Program-made: the position numbers and the translations under genes
Shown here: in pieces, positions 1 to 11,727 of the stretch
Position numbering within the stretch: the stretch's first letter is position 1
Layout: each line of letters starts with the position of its first letter
The notes under the pieces: generated by a model
Database searches by the model: none
Seen by the model: the letters and a program-made list of their open reading frames with translations, nothing else
What the model was told of the DNA's origin: nothing
From: Odiellus spinosus
Lineage: Eukaryota; Arthropoda; Arachnida; Opiliones; Phalangiidae
Assembly: GCA_963920705.1 (NCBI GenBank)
Contig: OY987232.1
Coordinates: 16,802,942 to 16,866,941, forward strand
Length of the DNA: 64,000 nt
Direction of reading: 5' to 3'

Positions 1-159
1 TGATAAAGGGAGCATGAAGTAACGCGTTTAAAGTTGCTTTTATTCGATAGTATATGCTAAGATAAGTCTAAAATCGTAAATAAACTTACTACAACATCAG
101 TAATTATTTTATAATGAATTATAAATGTTAAAATTAGCTTCTTTTATCGGAATTCTAAT

Positions 160-570
160 TTAGGCCTGGGAGATCATAAAGAAAAGTCATTTTTCGATTT
201 TTGCTAGATTCCTATCGAGTGGCGAAACATCTTTTTCGAGTGGCGAAACATCTTTTTCGAGTGGCGAAACAATATTTTATGATCTTAAAATAATCTATGG
301 AACCTCTACTTTCTATTGGTGCAATCGGTTTAGGTCTAGGAGGTCATAGAGAAAAGTTACGGTCATTTTAAGATAGGGGTCAGTTTCGGATTTTTGCTAG
401 ATTTATATCGAGTGGCGAAACATCTTTTTCTAATGGCGAAACAATATTTTATGATCTTAAAATAATCTGAGGAACCTCTACTTTCTAATGATGCAATCGG
501 TTTAGGTCTAGGAGGTCATAGAGAAAAGTTACGGTCATTTTAAGATAGGGGTCATTTTCGGATTTTTCCT
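160..570. repeat. Tandem duplication, about 170-bp unit, 2.4 copies
   Basis: The block from about 164 recurs at about 331 and 501. Shared strings include GGTCATAGAGAAAAGTTACG and TATTTTATGATCTTAAAATA. Inside the first unit the short string CGAGTGGCGAAACATCTTTTT is itself repeated. No coding potential is seen. The flank before position 160 shows nothing recognisable. Confidence 0.85.
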
Positions 571-1739
571 CCATTTGTCTTACAATAATGTAAGAAACAA
601 GCAGGTGTTAGGCTTAACCTCTGTAGTTCACTCGTAAATGGGGTTTAAAATCTACTGTGGTGCAAATTGGAATTACGACTACAATATAATTCGTTAATGT
701 ATTTTACAATAAGCCTTGGCTCATCGAAAAAACCATAATCGTGTTTTTCAGCATAAAAAAATACAAAATTAGGCTAAAAAATATCAAATTAAACTTCATT
801 ATCCCTTTAAATTTTAACCATATCGACTTAAACGCCCATCTCATCTCGCGTAGGAAGGAATTAAATAGGTTAGAACGACCGAAAGTCGACATTCATTATT
901 ATAATACAGCATACATAGCTCGACTATTGTAAAGTAGATTACATAAATTCTTTACTTTGAAAATTAATCTAAATTCTTTTTAAAATGGAGCATTATGGAA
1001 AGCAGTGCCAAGAATATATCTAAAATTCGGGTGTGGTTTATTAATCCCCATTGTCATATTCACCAAGATTAAAGGGGAACATCATAAGTAACGTTACACC
1101 CACAAGTAAATCATCCTTCAAATTTATAAGACGACATACTGCGGGTGACAATGAGGTGGATCTGGTTTTCTAAGTCCATGGTTTCACCCTAAGTATTCCA
1201 AAATTTGTACAGAAAGGCTGCCAGGCCCAGTATAGTGTTTCTAGAGTAAATCAGACTCGAAATCGCGACGGCCGGGCGAGACACGCTCCTTCGTTACGCG
1301 AGAGAGAGAGAGAGGAGAGTCGTTTTCCGTCGTTGTAAACTTGAATCCACCTTGTTTCAAGTTAAAATAAATTTCGATAGAGACCCCCCTAGTGTCACGA
1401 AATTTCGTTTTGAAACAATGAAAGCTGTCATACTTATTATATCTATTATATTACTTATAATAATATCAATTTTAGTTCTTTAAAATGATTAAACACCACC
1501 TTACAGGGGCAAAAACTACTAATAGTGGTCATTACATCAATGTCGTGTGTTTAACATGGTATTTAAATGGCCAAGGCTTAAGAGAACTACATAAGATTGA
1601 CATTAAATTTCGCGCGCAAATGAACATAGTCATTATTATTTTTTTTGAAGGAAGCCCCACCCAACGTCAAACGTCAAACTTCAAAAGGTAGACGTGTAGA
1701 GATGACAAAGAGATAGTTTATATTGTAGAAAAAAGTTAA
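571..1739. other. Non-coding stretch, nothing recognised
   Basis: Only short chance reading frames occur, and none resembles a known family. A more GC-rich patch near 1255-1345 contains a GA dinucleotide run. No element termini or splice-supported exons were found. Confidence 0.5.
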
Positions 1740-2520
1740 TTTCACTGACTTTTCTAGGTTTTCCCTGACCATTTTACTTTATAAGCGGCTCTTGGCAATT
1801 GCCATTTTTTATTTGATATAGTTTATCAATAATGGTCAGGATAGTTTACTCAGAATATGATAAAAAATTATCTTTAGGCAAATATTGTCAGTTTAAAATA
1901 ATTATTTTACAATTAATTGGTCAACAGTTCCAAAATACTTAATTTCTCTGACCTTTTGGGCCAATTTCCATATTCCCTAACTTTCCCCTGACCTTTTACG
2001 CCAATTTCCAAATTCCCAGACTTTTCCCTGACCTTTTGGGCCAATTTCCAAATTCCCTGATTTTTCCCTGACCTTTTGGGCCAATTTAAAAATTCTCTGA
2101 CTTTTCCATGACCTTTTGGGTCAATTTCCATATTCCCTAACTTTTCCCTGACCTTTTGGGACAATTTCCCAATTCTCTGATTTTTCCCTGACCTTTTGGG
2201 CCAATTTCCAAATTCCCTGACTTTTCCCTGGCCTTTTGGGCCAATTTCCAAATTCCCCGACATTTCCGCGGCCTTTTGGGCCAATTTCCAAATTCCATGA
2301 CTTTTCCCTGACCTTTTGGGTCAATTTCCAAATTCCCTGACATTTCCTTGACCTTTTGGGCCAATTTCCAAATTCCCCGACATTTCCCTGACCTTTTGGG
2401 TCAATTTCCAAATTCCCCGACATTTCCCTGACCTTTTGGGCCAATTTCAAAATTCTCTGACTTTTCCACGACCTTTTGGGTAAAAGTTCAAATTCCCTGA
2501 CTTTTCCAAGTTCGAATACA
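1740..2520. repeat. 40-bp minisatellite (CCCTGACTTTTCC type) in a degenerate hAT-like element
   Basis: From about 1920 to 2500 a 40-bp unit (core TTCCCTGACTTTTCCCTGAC, then CTTTTGGGCCAATTTCCAAA) repeats about 14 times with point differences. The flank at 1750-1915 matches the flank at 13,560-13,800 (shared TTTAGGCAAATATT and TAGTTTATCAAT). This puts the array inside a dispersed element family. The minus strand is open in several frames with a repeating peptide, because the unit lacks stops and 40 is not a multiple of 3; it is not a gene. Confidence 0.8.
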
Positions 2521-3313
2521 GTTAAAAAGCTTGCTAGACGTTCAATTCTGGTTCATATTTGGTCAATAAGGAGCAGTTTACGTTTGATACCTTTTAAACG
2601 CTTGTCAGACGTTGAGTTTTGGTTCATATTTGGTCAATATGGGGGTCGTTAACATTTTTTTTAGTGCCAAAAACCCCGGGATAATCTTGTATCTGAGTCA
2701 ATAACCAGAACTTTCAGTGACGTTGAAATCACGTGACACAACCTCTTTACTAAAATTTAAGTAATATAAAAGGGTGGAAGATATTGAATGCGCGTACGTC
2801 ATTAGGTCTACGGCCTAGCTAGCTCGTCCGCCCAAAGCCACAATCGAAAAACAAAAGCGAACTGAAAAATCACTAACGCGAGACCAACACAATTGAAACT
2901 TATTCTAATCGTACAAAAACCTTTTTTTGTGTTTTTCACGTTTTCCGGCGAAATTTTGACCAAAATACGTTTAAAATGTTTTCCTAGTTTACTTAATATT
3001 ATAATTCATATATATATATATATTAGTGGATGTACGCTAATTAATAGTTAATTAGTTTATATATGATTAATTAATCACCATATTGGGTTTGCGGTGTATG
3101 TTTCATAAATGAAAATTGCGTATAATTATAAAATTATAATAAAAACAGTACTTGCCTATTTGATGAGTCAAATCTTGTAGTATTCGTAGGTGATGTTAGG
3201 TGGCAAGATAATATTATCTGATCATAGTATCTGTAAAATAAAATTCAAAAGGTTAGGCTAGTTTTAACGTAATCTGATTAATTAACTAGCTAAAGTAAAT
3301 TAATAAACTTAAT
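2521..3313. other. Non-coding stretch with a TATA-box-like motif
   Basis: No gene is recognised. TATAAAAGGG at 2765-2774 is followed about 35 bases later by GTCATTAGG, an initiator-like string. The downstream sequence to about 2960 is less AT-rich than its surroundings. A core promoter is possible, but no open frame follows it. Confidence 0.3.
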
Positions 3314-3640
3314 CTAAATATTTTCAAACGAAATCTAAACATTTCGATCGAAATCTAAACTTTTCGATCGAAATCTAAACATTTCGATCGAAATCTAAAC
3401 ATTTCGATCGAAATCTTAACATTTCGATCGAAATCTAAACATTTCGATTGAAATCTAAACATTTCGATCGAAATCTAAACATTTCGATCGAAATCTAAAC
3501 ATTTCGATCGAAATCTAAACATTTCGATCGAAATCTAAACATTTCGATCGAAATCTAAACATTTCGATCGAAATCTAAACATTTCGATCGAAATCTAAAC
3601 ATTACGATCGAAATCTAAACCTTTCAAACGAAATCAAAAA
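3314..3640. repeat. 20-bp minisatellite ATTTCGATCGAAATCTAAAC
   Basis: About 15-16 nearly identical 20-bp units, degenerate at both edges. Each unit contains the 12-bp palindrome TTTCGATCGAAA, so single strands could form serial hairpins. The units abut directly with no unique spacers, which rules out a CRISPR-like layout. No protein is expected. Confidence 0.95.
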
Positions 3641-4139
3641 TTTTAAACAATAATTTTTAAGTATGATTAAATCATCTTAAACCCAATTTAATTATACTAA
3701 ACACGATCTAATCAATCTAATCATGGTGCGCCATTAAACAAGGAAGTGATTGGCAAATATAAATCATAAATAATTGAAAAATTTCACTTCATATAATGAT
3801 AGTCTTAGCAACACATTGTGTACTCAAAAGTTAATTAAAGATATTAATTTAAATTATTACCTAGTGCTCTTATTTTTAGTAAAATGGTACACTTCCCTAT
3901 AAACAATTTCTAAATAATATAATAAATGTTTTGGGAAACATCTCAATCCTTTTGAAGAAATAAACGTTTTCCGGTAAAACAATTCGCGAAAAAAAATTCA
4001 AAAATAGATTCGGAATTTGAGAGATCAGACATGAAAGGTTAATTTATTTTTAAAAGGGAAAAATATGAGTTAAATTCGGGAAGCGTGTTTGACAATTATT
4101 AGTCATGGATAAGAAATTCACATTTCTTAGAATTAGTGT
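3641..4139. other. Non-coding stretch, nothing recognised
   Basis: AT-rich sequence with no gene-like open frame and no repeat family that recurs elsewhere in the window. Confidence 0.5.
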
Positions 4140-4451
4140 GTAAAATAAAAAGAAAAATATTTCAAATTGACTTTTAATTCGAAGAATATAAATAAAACGA
4201 CGAAACTAAGATTTTAAATCATCTTTTTATTCGTTATTTTTCACGAAAATAAATTTTAAATTTTTTTATCCGAACGTATAACGTCTATAATATTCTAAGA
4301 TAAGTTGCCATTTTTGGATAAAAACGGATATGGATTATGTTTTTTTACTTTATCTTTGAATAAGTTAACTCGAATTAAAAACAGTCTATTTTTAATCAAA
4401 CAGATTAGTAGATTTTATCCAATTAATAAAAATTATACGAATTCCGAGCTC
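4140..4451 (-). mobile_element. GAGCTC-ended TA-site element, partial reverse copy
   Basis: This is the reverse complement of about 310 bases of the full elements at 16,248 and 58,092, including the terminal string GAATTCCGAGCTC at 4439-4451. The other half is missing. The small open frame at 4305-4493 lies in the element and is not a gene. Confidence 0.8.
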
Positions 4452-4877
4452 CAATTTTCCACTTTACTGAAATTTAAATATAATTATATTTAAAATTTCA
4501 TATCTAAGCATAAATTGGAACATCAACCCTTTCTAAGCAATATAAGCGGTATTTTTTTATCTAGACATGAAATTTCCAAAGTTAATTGTCATTAACTATG
4601 AGATTAAATAGCCTATTAAAGTTTTCATAAATAATCGAGCTTAAAGTCGAGACAGTCGACGCTCGGAGTTTAAGAGCTTAACTCCTCGCTTGCGCTTGTA
4701 ATTATTAATGAGAATTTGAGCCTCATAAAGACGCCCAAGGAAGGACTTTATGTCATTAAGAAAGCCCCTCGTATAATAATGCTAATAAAACCAAATGACA
4801 CTTGGCAGAGGTATAAAAGAAGTGCTATAATCGAAGCTCTTGAGGGGTCAGACTCTAAGATTTTAAGATTAAGATTT

Positions 4878-5315
4878 TAATTGGATAAAATCTACTAAAT
4901 TCTGATGTATATTATCTGTTTGATTAAAAATAGACTATTTTTCATTCGAGTTAACTTATTCGAAGATAAAGTAAAAAAACATAATCCATATCCGTTTTTA
5001 TCCAAAAATGGCAACTTATCTTAGAATATTATAGACGTTATACGTTCGGATAAAAAAATTCAAAATTTATTTCCGTGAAAAATAACGAATAAAAAGATGA
5101 TTTAAAATCTTATTGTTTTATTTATATTCTTCGAATTAAAAGTCAATTTGAAGTATTGTTTCTTATATTTTAGACTAATTCTGGAAACGCGAATGTTTCT
5201 TATCCATCGTTATACGTTTGAATACGAGTAATTTGTAGATAGATAAAGCGCCAAATTTCTTATCTTCGGGTAAACCTTTTAACAATTATACGAATATACA
5301 AATTCATTTTGATTA
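4878..5315 (+). mobile_element. GAGCTC-ended TA-site element, truncated forward copy
   Basis: Matches the interior of the 16,248 element from TTAATTGGATAAAATCTACT to ATTATACGAATATACAAATT. Both terminal GAGCTC ends are lost. It faces the copy at 4140-4451 in the opposite orientation with about 430 bases between them. Confidence 0.8.
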
Positions 5316-5686
5316 AAATGGCAAGGTAGACGCGAGATAAATTCGCCAAGGCCCGAAACGAGTCTATTTTAACATTACGTCAATACGTTATAAGGAACTT
5401 CCAACCAAAATGGATTTTATGGACTTATGGTATAATGAAAAATCGATTTTATGGAAAACTTAAGTTTAATTATTATACTTATGCTATAATTAGATATAGC
5501 TCTTGCGCGATTAAGCTTCAAGGTATCATAAAGTAACTTTAAGTGTTATTAAATTATTAAAGGCAAGCAGTATAACGATATAATCCAAATTTTAACTAAG
5601 GGCAACGGGGCGGACGCTATAAAAGCCTCCCCTTTCCAGATTAGGTCGAAATCATGGAAGAAATCAACCAAAATCATTAGTAGAAA

Positions 5687-6021
5687 CAGAAGCCGATGAA
5701 ACCATCCTTTGAAGTCTACTACTCCAATGTTCCTCATAGCGCTCCTCTCTGTATGGGTAAAATTCACAATTTTACGAGATCGGAGGGGTCCTACTTCATA
5801 CCCCTGTCTACATAAAATTGGAAATTCTCTCTCTCCACAAACGACGACGTTTTTTGACGAACTCCAAGGCTGCTAGAGATATTCGCTGGACGAACTCCCG
5901 CTCCGAAAATATCTACCGTTAGGAGGCGTACGAATCGCGCTTTTCGAAACTAACCCATACAGAGAGGGGTAAACAAGACCCGGGAGTAATAGACTTCAAA
6001 GGAGGGTTTCATCGGCTTCTG
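5687..6021 (+). mobile_element. CAGAAGCCG MITE, copy 1
   Basis: A 335-bp non-autonomous DNA element with inverted ends CAGAAGCCGATGAAACC and GGTTTCATCGGCTTCTG. An internal inverted match, CTCTCTGTATGGGT, lies about 60 bases from each end. The flanks GTAGAAA and GTAAAAA are a 7-bp target duplication with one mismatch. No transposase is encoded. The family has ten copies in this window. Confidence 0.93.
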
Positions 6022-6669
6022 GTAAAAATCACGATAAAGCTTTACTAGTCTCATAGTAAAATATAACTACTAATTAATTTAAGTCATCAGTGTAGCCATA
6101 ATTAATGAAAAACAACTATTTATGACTATTCAAACAATATTATGACGTCATCAAATGGGGGGATAAAATTAGGAAGTAAATTTTGAGGAATCAAAACAAA
6201 AATTAATATTTTCTGATTTTTATTCGATAGAATTGAGTTTGCACAGTGATTAATACTAAGGCGGATGAATACTCGATGAAAAAATCAAATAGATAAGAAA
6301 GTAGATTGAATATAGTTCCCCTGAACATCAAAATTGGGTGGAAAAGTGTGGTAATTAGGCTTAAAAATTATCTTTACGACAGGGAAGCCTGTCATTTCAC
6401 ACCATTATAATTATATTGTATACGCTTTGTTCATTAAATTGAAGGAATTTTATATTTTTAAGAACAACACGAGGAGAGAAATAATGACCCCAGTCTCCAA
6501 CAAAGCTGTAATTAATGATGTCTACAATATAATTAATAATTAAGACCAGAAGTAAGGTAATTATAAACGTTTGCTAAAAGTAGGGTTAAGATTTTTTGTC
6601 ATCAACAAAAAGGGTTAGTTCCCGTACCTATTATCAGTTCGCGGTTTTCACTTAAATATGAATTGAGAT
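6022..6669. other. Non-coding; end of a host repeat
   Basis: No gene is seen. The last part (about 6615-6669, TATCAGTTCGCGGTTTTCAC) matches 7911 and 17,838, so it is a fragment of the larger host repeat. That fragment is interrupted here by the next element. Confidence 0.5.
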
Positions 6670-7633
6670 CAGGGTTGCTACAGTTTTCTCAGATTCAAAT
6701 TCCCTGACTTTTCCAGGTTTTTCCCTGACCTTTTCCAACGATTTTCCCTGACAGTTTCAGCTAATACTACCCAATTTTTAAGCTTTTATTTTTTATATAA
6801 TCGCGTTCGCCAAACTTTGTTGCACGCGTATCTTTGTTCTAATCTATACAACTGACACGGTCAGCTGAGAATCTTTTCCGCAGACAATGATTGGAATTTC
6901 CTGGCTTCTTGAAAGATCTTTAAAATCCCTGACTTTTCCCTGACCTTTATGGTTCATTTTCAAATTCCCTGACTTTTCCCTGTAATCTTATGGCTTCTTT
7001 GAAATATATTAAAATTCCCTGACTTTTCCCTGACTTTTTTTGTTCATTTTCAAATTCCCTGTAATCTCCTAGATTCTTTGAAAAATCTTAAAATTCCCTG
7101 ACTTTTTAGGTTCATTTTCAAATTCCCTGACTTTTCCCTAACCTTTTTGGTTCATTTTCAAATTCCCTGACTTTTCCCTGACCTTTTTGGTTCATTTTAA
7201 AATTCCCTGACTTTTCCCTGTAATCTTCTGGCTTCTTTGAAATATATTAAAATTCCCGGACTTTCCCTGTAATCTTCTGGCTTCTTTGAAATATCATAAA
7301 ATTCCCTGACTTTTCCCTGACCTTTATGGTTCATTTTCAAATTCCCTGACTTTTCCTTGTAATCTTCTGGCTTCTTTGAAATATATTAAAATTCCCTGAC
7401 TTTTCCCTCACCTTTATGGTTCATTTTCAAATTCCCTGACTTTTCCCTGTAATCTTCTGGCTTCTTTGAAATATATTAAAATTCCCGGACTTTCCCTGCA
7501 ATCTTCTGGCTTCTTTGAAATATCATAAAATTCCCTGACTTTTCCCTGACCTTTATGATTCATTTTCAAATTCCCTGACTTTTTAGGTTCATTTTCAGAT
7601 TCCCTGACTTTTCCCTGACCTGTGGCAACCCTG
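6670..7633. mobile_element. hAT-like element CAGGGTTGC with internal minisatellite
   Basis: The left end reads CAGGGTTGCTACAG and the right end CTGTGGCAACCCTG, which are inverted repeats. CAGGGTTG termini are typical of hAT-superfamily elements. The interior is almost wholly tandem CCCTGACTTTTCCCTG units mixed with CTTCTTTGAAATAT blocks. No transposase frame is present. A clean 8-bp target duplication was not found, so the superfamily is inferred from the termini only. Confidence 0.75.
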
Positions 7634-7904
7634 GAAATCTTCCAGTTTTAATCTCAAACAAATGTAATTTCCTACAAAGTAAAAATGTCCGAATCTCGTT
7701 GCATCTGGTGCGAACGCAGACTAAATTCTCGAAAAAACGTGAAAACCTAGAGGTAATATACCTGTATGCTAAATTCGGGTTTTCTATGAATGAAACAAAT
7801 AGGGGAAAATTGCGAAAACTTCGAATTTGGTCAAGGACTAATACAATACGTCTACATAGTTCAATTACAATTCATGCTAATATAATTTCAAGTATTACCG
7901 AACA

Positions 7905-8660
7905 ACAAACGCTATCAGTTCGCGGTTTTCACTTATATTTAAATTGAAATCTTCTTTAGTTCATGATGTAATTTTAATAATTATAACGCGAGTGATTAGC
8001 GAATCGCGTTTAAAAATAACTTAATCGAAATTTGGATCATTTCCGTACCTATTATCTCGCGTTTTAATATCGCTAGAACTTTACTTCCGACGAAATGGTA
8101 AAAGTCAGGTTTAGTTCGTGGTATAATTTGACAATTTTAAGTTTAATTTTAATCAGAAGTAGATGAAACCCTCCTTTGAAGTCTACTACTCTAATGTTCG
8201 ATATAGCGCTCCTCTCTGTATGGGTAATATTCCCAATTTTACGAGATCGGAGGGGTCCGACTTCATACCCCCCTGTCTACGGAAAATTGGAAATTCTCTC
8301 TCTCCACAAACGACGACGTTTGGTTGACGAACTCCGAGGCTGCTAGAGATATTCGCTGGACGAACTCCCGCTTCGAAAATATCTACCGTTAGGAGGCGTA
8401 CGAATCGCGCTTTTTGAAACTAATCCATACAGAGAGGGGTAGACAAGACCAGGGAGTAATAGACTTCAAAGGAGGGTTTCATCGGCTTCTGTTTTAATCT
8501 AATTACGATAAGAAACGTATATTAAAACGGTGTTTTACGGATAAACTCGGAAGATGTCGCCACGATAGAGCCTAAATTATCCATAGACCCGATTCCGTCT
8601 GGCCTACAGCGTGCCCACCTAACGCGAGAGGAGGTATACTGGGGAAAGATCTATGTAATT
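7905..8660. repeat. Larger dispersed repeat, copy A
   Basis: Once their different insertions are removed, this region aligns with 17,830-17,940 plus 18,532-18,800. Copy A carries the CAGAAGCCG MITE at 8154, which copy B lacks. It lacks the Mutator-like element that copy B carries. No protein product is recognised in either copy. Confidence 0.85.
8154..8491 (+). mobile_element. CAGAAGCCG MITE, copy 2
   Basis: A 338-bp element flanked by an exact 7-bp duplication, TTTTAAT (8147-8153 and 8492-8498). The unoccupied site is visible in copy B near 18,670-18,690, where TTTTAATCTAATTACG is uninterrupted. This confirms the element boundaries. Confidence 0.96.
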
Positions 8661-8661
8661 T

Positions 8662-9051
8662 CAGTAGACTGGGAAATACATCAAACGAGGCTTACCCCCA
8701 GAAAAAACTGCGACCCCTATTAATGAAAATCAGCGCCATCTTGTGTTTTTTCATCGTACTAAATAACCCTTTACAACCGCCTTAATTGGAGGGTTAGTGT
8801 GAAAGGCCCTTAACACGAACTTAATAACATCAAGAGGAGTTCATAAGAGTATGACCTAATTGAAAATGAATTATGTCCGTTAGTTGTTGTTGCTGCTTTC
8901 AGTAAAGTTTCAAAAGAGTGTACGTTTTTCGTTTTGGTTTTTGGGGTCGCAAAACTCTTTCATACAATTACGTGGAAGATAAAAATAATTCAAAGCATCA
9001 TCACAATTTTTTTGAATGTCCATGGAAAACACCGTATTCAAAATTTTATAC
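8662..9051. other. Non-coding stretch, nothing recognised
   Basis: No gene, splice-supported exon or repeat family was recognised here. Confidence 0.45.
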
Positions 9052-9400
9052 CTCTGTGTTGAGATGTTCTTAAGACCATAGTGATGACGTAGATTGCGGG
9101 GAATTTTTATTTTAAAAATCTCGAAAATGGGCGATTATAAAATATGTATATTTACAATCGCGGTATGTTTTATTCAGCAGTCTTTTCGAAAAGGCTACTT
9201 AATTTAGATTTAAGTTAATTAAAACTCCAAGACACCCTCACTTTAATTACATTTGTAGAATATATTATGGTCTAAGGTTCCATAGTGATGACGTAGATTG
9301 CGGGGAATTTTTATTTTAAAAATTTCGAAAATGGGGGATTATAAAATATGTATTTTTACTGTCGCTGTAATTTTGTTCTATGACGTATGTATATATATTT
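9052..9400. repeat. Tandem duplication, about 206-bp unit
   Basis: CATAGTGATGACGTAGATTG and the following roughly 90 bases occur at about 9079 and again at about 9285. The sequence CAAAATTTTATACC at 9040 also recurs near 13,369, suggesting a dispersed repeat. Confidence 0.8.
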
Positions 9401-9711
9401 TGAATCGTTTTTTAACGATCTTTCAGAAAATATGACTCAATTTCCATTTAGAGTTCATGAAAATTCAGTAACAGCCTCACTTTAAAATTGTGTGTAAATA
9501 TATTTGCATATTTTACCAAATTAAGATTAGATATAGATTATTGGAATCTTTGTAGAATAATAATCCCTGAAATTCTCGCCTATAATTAGGCTAATTCGCG
9601 GCCTTCTCTAGACTCTATAGTGTCGGGAAGTTAAACCATATCCCTTGGACAATAACAACGGACATAATTCACAATAAGGATGGAAAAACAACAAAAATCG
9701 AAGATTCAAAA

Positions 9712-10247
9712 TCGGATAATGAATAACTTAGGATATCCATTGATAACTCGTCTTTTTTCAGATATTTTAATCTCGGATAAATTAAGTTAATATAAATCCA
9801 CAAATTATATAAACAGAATCGTATTCAAATGCTGGATACGAATTAGACCCGGAGATAAAATTTCAAGCTCGATTAATAAACAAATCGCGTTTATTCGAAC
9901 GGATAAGGCGAAGATAAAAATACGACGTTTCTCGAAATCCGTGTAGAATGAAATATAATAATTCGATTTTTTTCATCTAAATCGAAAGGAACAATTCTAG
10001 CTTCGAGATCTCAATTTTGGGTTAAAATAGACGAAGAAACTCTTTGGTTTCAAATTGTTCGTTATCGGCGAATGAATAACTTTATAACTCGTATCAATTT
10101 CCAATTTAACAATGAGTAGGAATTGTAAGTTTGCCGTTACATTCGGATATCCGTTAACACTCGAATAAGAAATGGATATTTTAATATCTGATTGATATTC
10201 AGATATGGTCTTATTCAATTAACAAAAGTTATACGAATTCCGAGCTC
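9712..10247 (-). mobile_element. GAGCTC-ended TA-site element, second subfamily
   Basis: Ends at GAATTCCGAGCTC followed by TA. The interior (TCGAAAGGAACAATTCTAGC, TCCGTGTAGAATGAAATATA) is shared with the copies at 20,395 and 21,475 but not with the 16,248 type. Both subfamilies share the GAGCTCGGAATTCGTATAA terminus. No coding capacity. Confidence 0.8.
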
Positions 10248-10378
10248 TACAAATAAGCATTTCATTGAAGCTATATTTCGTATATAAATTAATTAAAATT
10301 TTAATTAAAATTTCGACTCTTTAGTTACAATCTTTGTATCTCTATCTAGCATAGAGCGAAACTGATTTTGGGTTCCAC

Positions 10379-10716
10379 CAGAAGCCGATGAAACCCTCCT
10401 TTGAAGTCTATTACTCCCGGGTCTTGTCTACCCCTCTCTGTATGGGTTATTCTCGAAAGGCGCGATTTGTACGCCTCCTAACGGTAGATATTTTCGGAGC
10501 GGGAGTTCGTCGAGCGAATATCTCTAGCAGCCTTGGAGTTCGTCAAAAAAACGTCGTCGTTTGTGGAGAGAGAGAATTTCCAATTTTCCTTAGACAGGGG
10601 GGTATGAAGTAGGACCCCTTCTAACTCGTAAAATTGTGAATTTTACCCATACAGAGAGGAGCGCTATATCGAACATTAGAGTAGTAGACTTCAAAGGAGG
10701 GTTTCATCGGCTTCTG
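10379..10716 (-). mobile_element. CAGAAGCCG MITE, copy 3
   Basis: A 338-bp element in the opposite orientation to copies 1 and 2. Exact 7-bp duplication GTTCCAC at 10,372-10,378 and 10,717-10,723. The open frame inside it is an artefact that recurs in every copy. Confidence 0.96.
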
Positions 10717-11038
10717 GTTCCACGATAAATTCGAAATGTTATTCGGAATTTAGAAATTGCATTCGAGATGAAAAATTTCTAACTAAAACTATATGGGGAA
10801 AAGAATTTGCCCATTATGAAGTCAAGCGGAGGTAGTATAATCCCCAGAGATTTGAACAAGGAATTTTTCAAATTCCTTTCATCGTTCAAAAGAATATTTT
10901 AAAGTTTCCACTTTTAAGCCTTGTATTTTTAATCTTAAAATTATATGAGATTTTCCAGAATAAAAAATATTTATTTTTAACTGAAAAAAATAAAGGGGCT
11001 TTCATGAGAAAAATGCCAAGAAATTCAGGATCTCAATA

Positions 11039-11727
11039 CAGGGTTGCCACAGTTTTTTCAGATTCAAATTCCCAGGTTTTTCCCTGACCTTTTCCAACGA
11101 TTTTCCCTGACCGTTAAAGCTAATACTACCCAATTTTTAACCTTTTATTTTTTATCAGAGGCCGATGAAACCCTCCTTTGAAGTCTACTACTCCAATGTT
11201 CCATATAGCGCTCCTGTCTGTATTGGCAAAATTCCCAATTATGAAGAGTTAGAAGGGGTCCTACTTCATCCCCCCAGTCTCCGGAAAATTGGAAATTCTC
11301 TCTCTCCACAAACGACGACGTTATTTTGACGAACTCCGAGGCTGCTAGAGATATTCGCTCGACGAACTCCCGCTCCGAAAATATCTACCGTTAGGAGGCG
11401 TACGAATCGCGCCTTTTGAGAATAACCCATACAGAGAGGGGTAGACAAGACCCGGGAGTAATAGACTTCAAAGGAGGGTTTCATCGGCTTCTGTTTTTAT
11501 ATAATCGCGTTCGCCAAACTTTGTGCATACGTATCTTTGTTCTAATCTATACAACTGACACGGTCAGCTTCGAATCCAATCCGCAGATAATGATCGTAAT
11601 TTCCTGGCTTCTTGAAAGATCTTTAAATTCCCTGACTTTTTAAACTATCTTAAAATTCCCTAACTTTTTTGGTTCATTTTCAAATTCCCTGACTTTTCCC
11701 TGTTTTCCCTGACCTGTGGCAACCTTG
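11039..11727. mobile_element. hAT-like CAGGGTTGCC element interrupted by a MITE
   Basis: Left end CAGGGTTGCCACAG, right end CTGTGGCAACCTTG. The interior matches 6690-7633, including AATCGCGTTCGCCAAACTTT and the CCCTGACTTTTCC repeats. It is split by a CAGAAGCCG MITE at 11,156-11,493. Confidence 0.8.
11156..11493 (+). mobile_element. CAGAAGCCG MITE, copy 4, nested
   Basis: A 338-bp element inserted in the hAT-like element, with an exact 7-bp duplication TTTTTAT on both sides. The uninterrupted sequence TATTTTTTATATAATCGCG in the sister element at about 6788 gives the empty site. This MITE is younger than its host element. Confidence 0.96.

Noticed and set aside
1913-2450. Several overlapping minus-strand frames with a repeating GNLEIGPKGQGKVREF-like peptide
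   Set aside because: They arise from the 40-bp minisatellite, which is open in several frames; no start context, splice signals or family resemblance support a protein.
3314-3640. Regular short repeat array that could suggest CRISPR
   Set aside because: Units abut without unique spacers, and the window is eukaryotic; it is a minisatellite.
10388-10612. Recurring MKPSFEVYYSRVLSTPLCMG-type frame
   Set aside because: It is the CAGAAGCCG MITE read in frame and appears in nearly every copy with stops and shifts; no sign of selection on protein.
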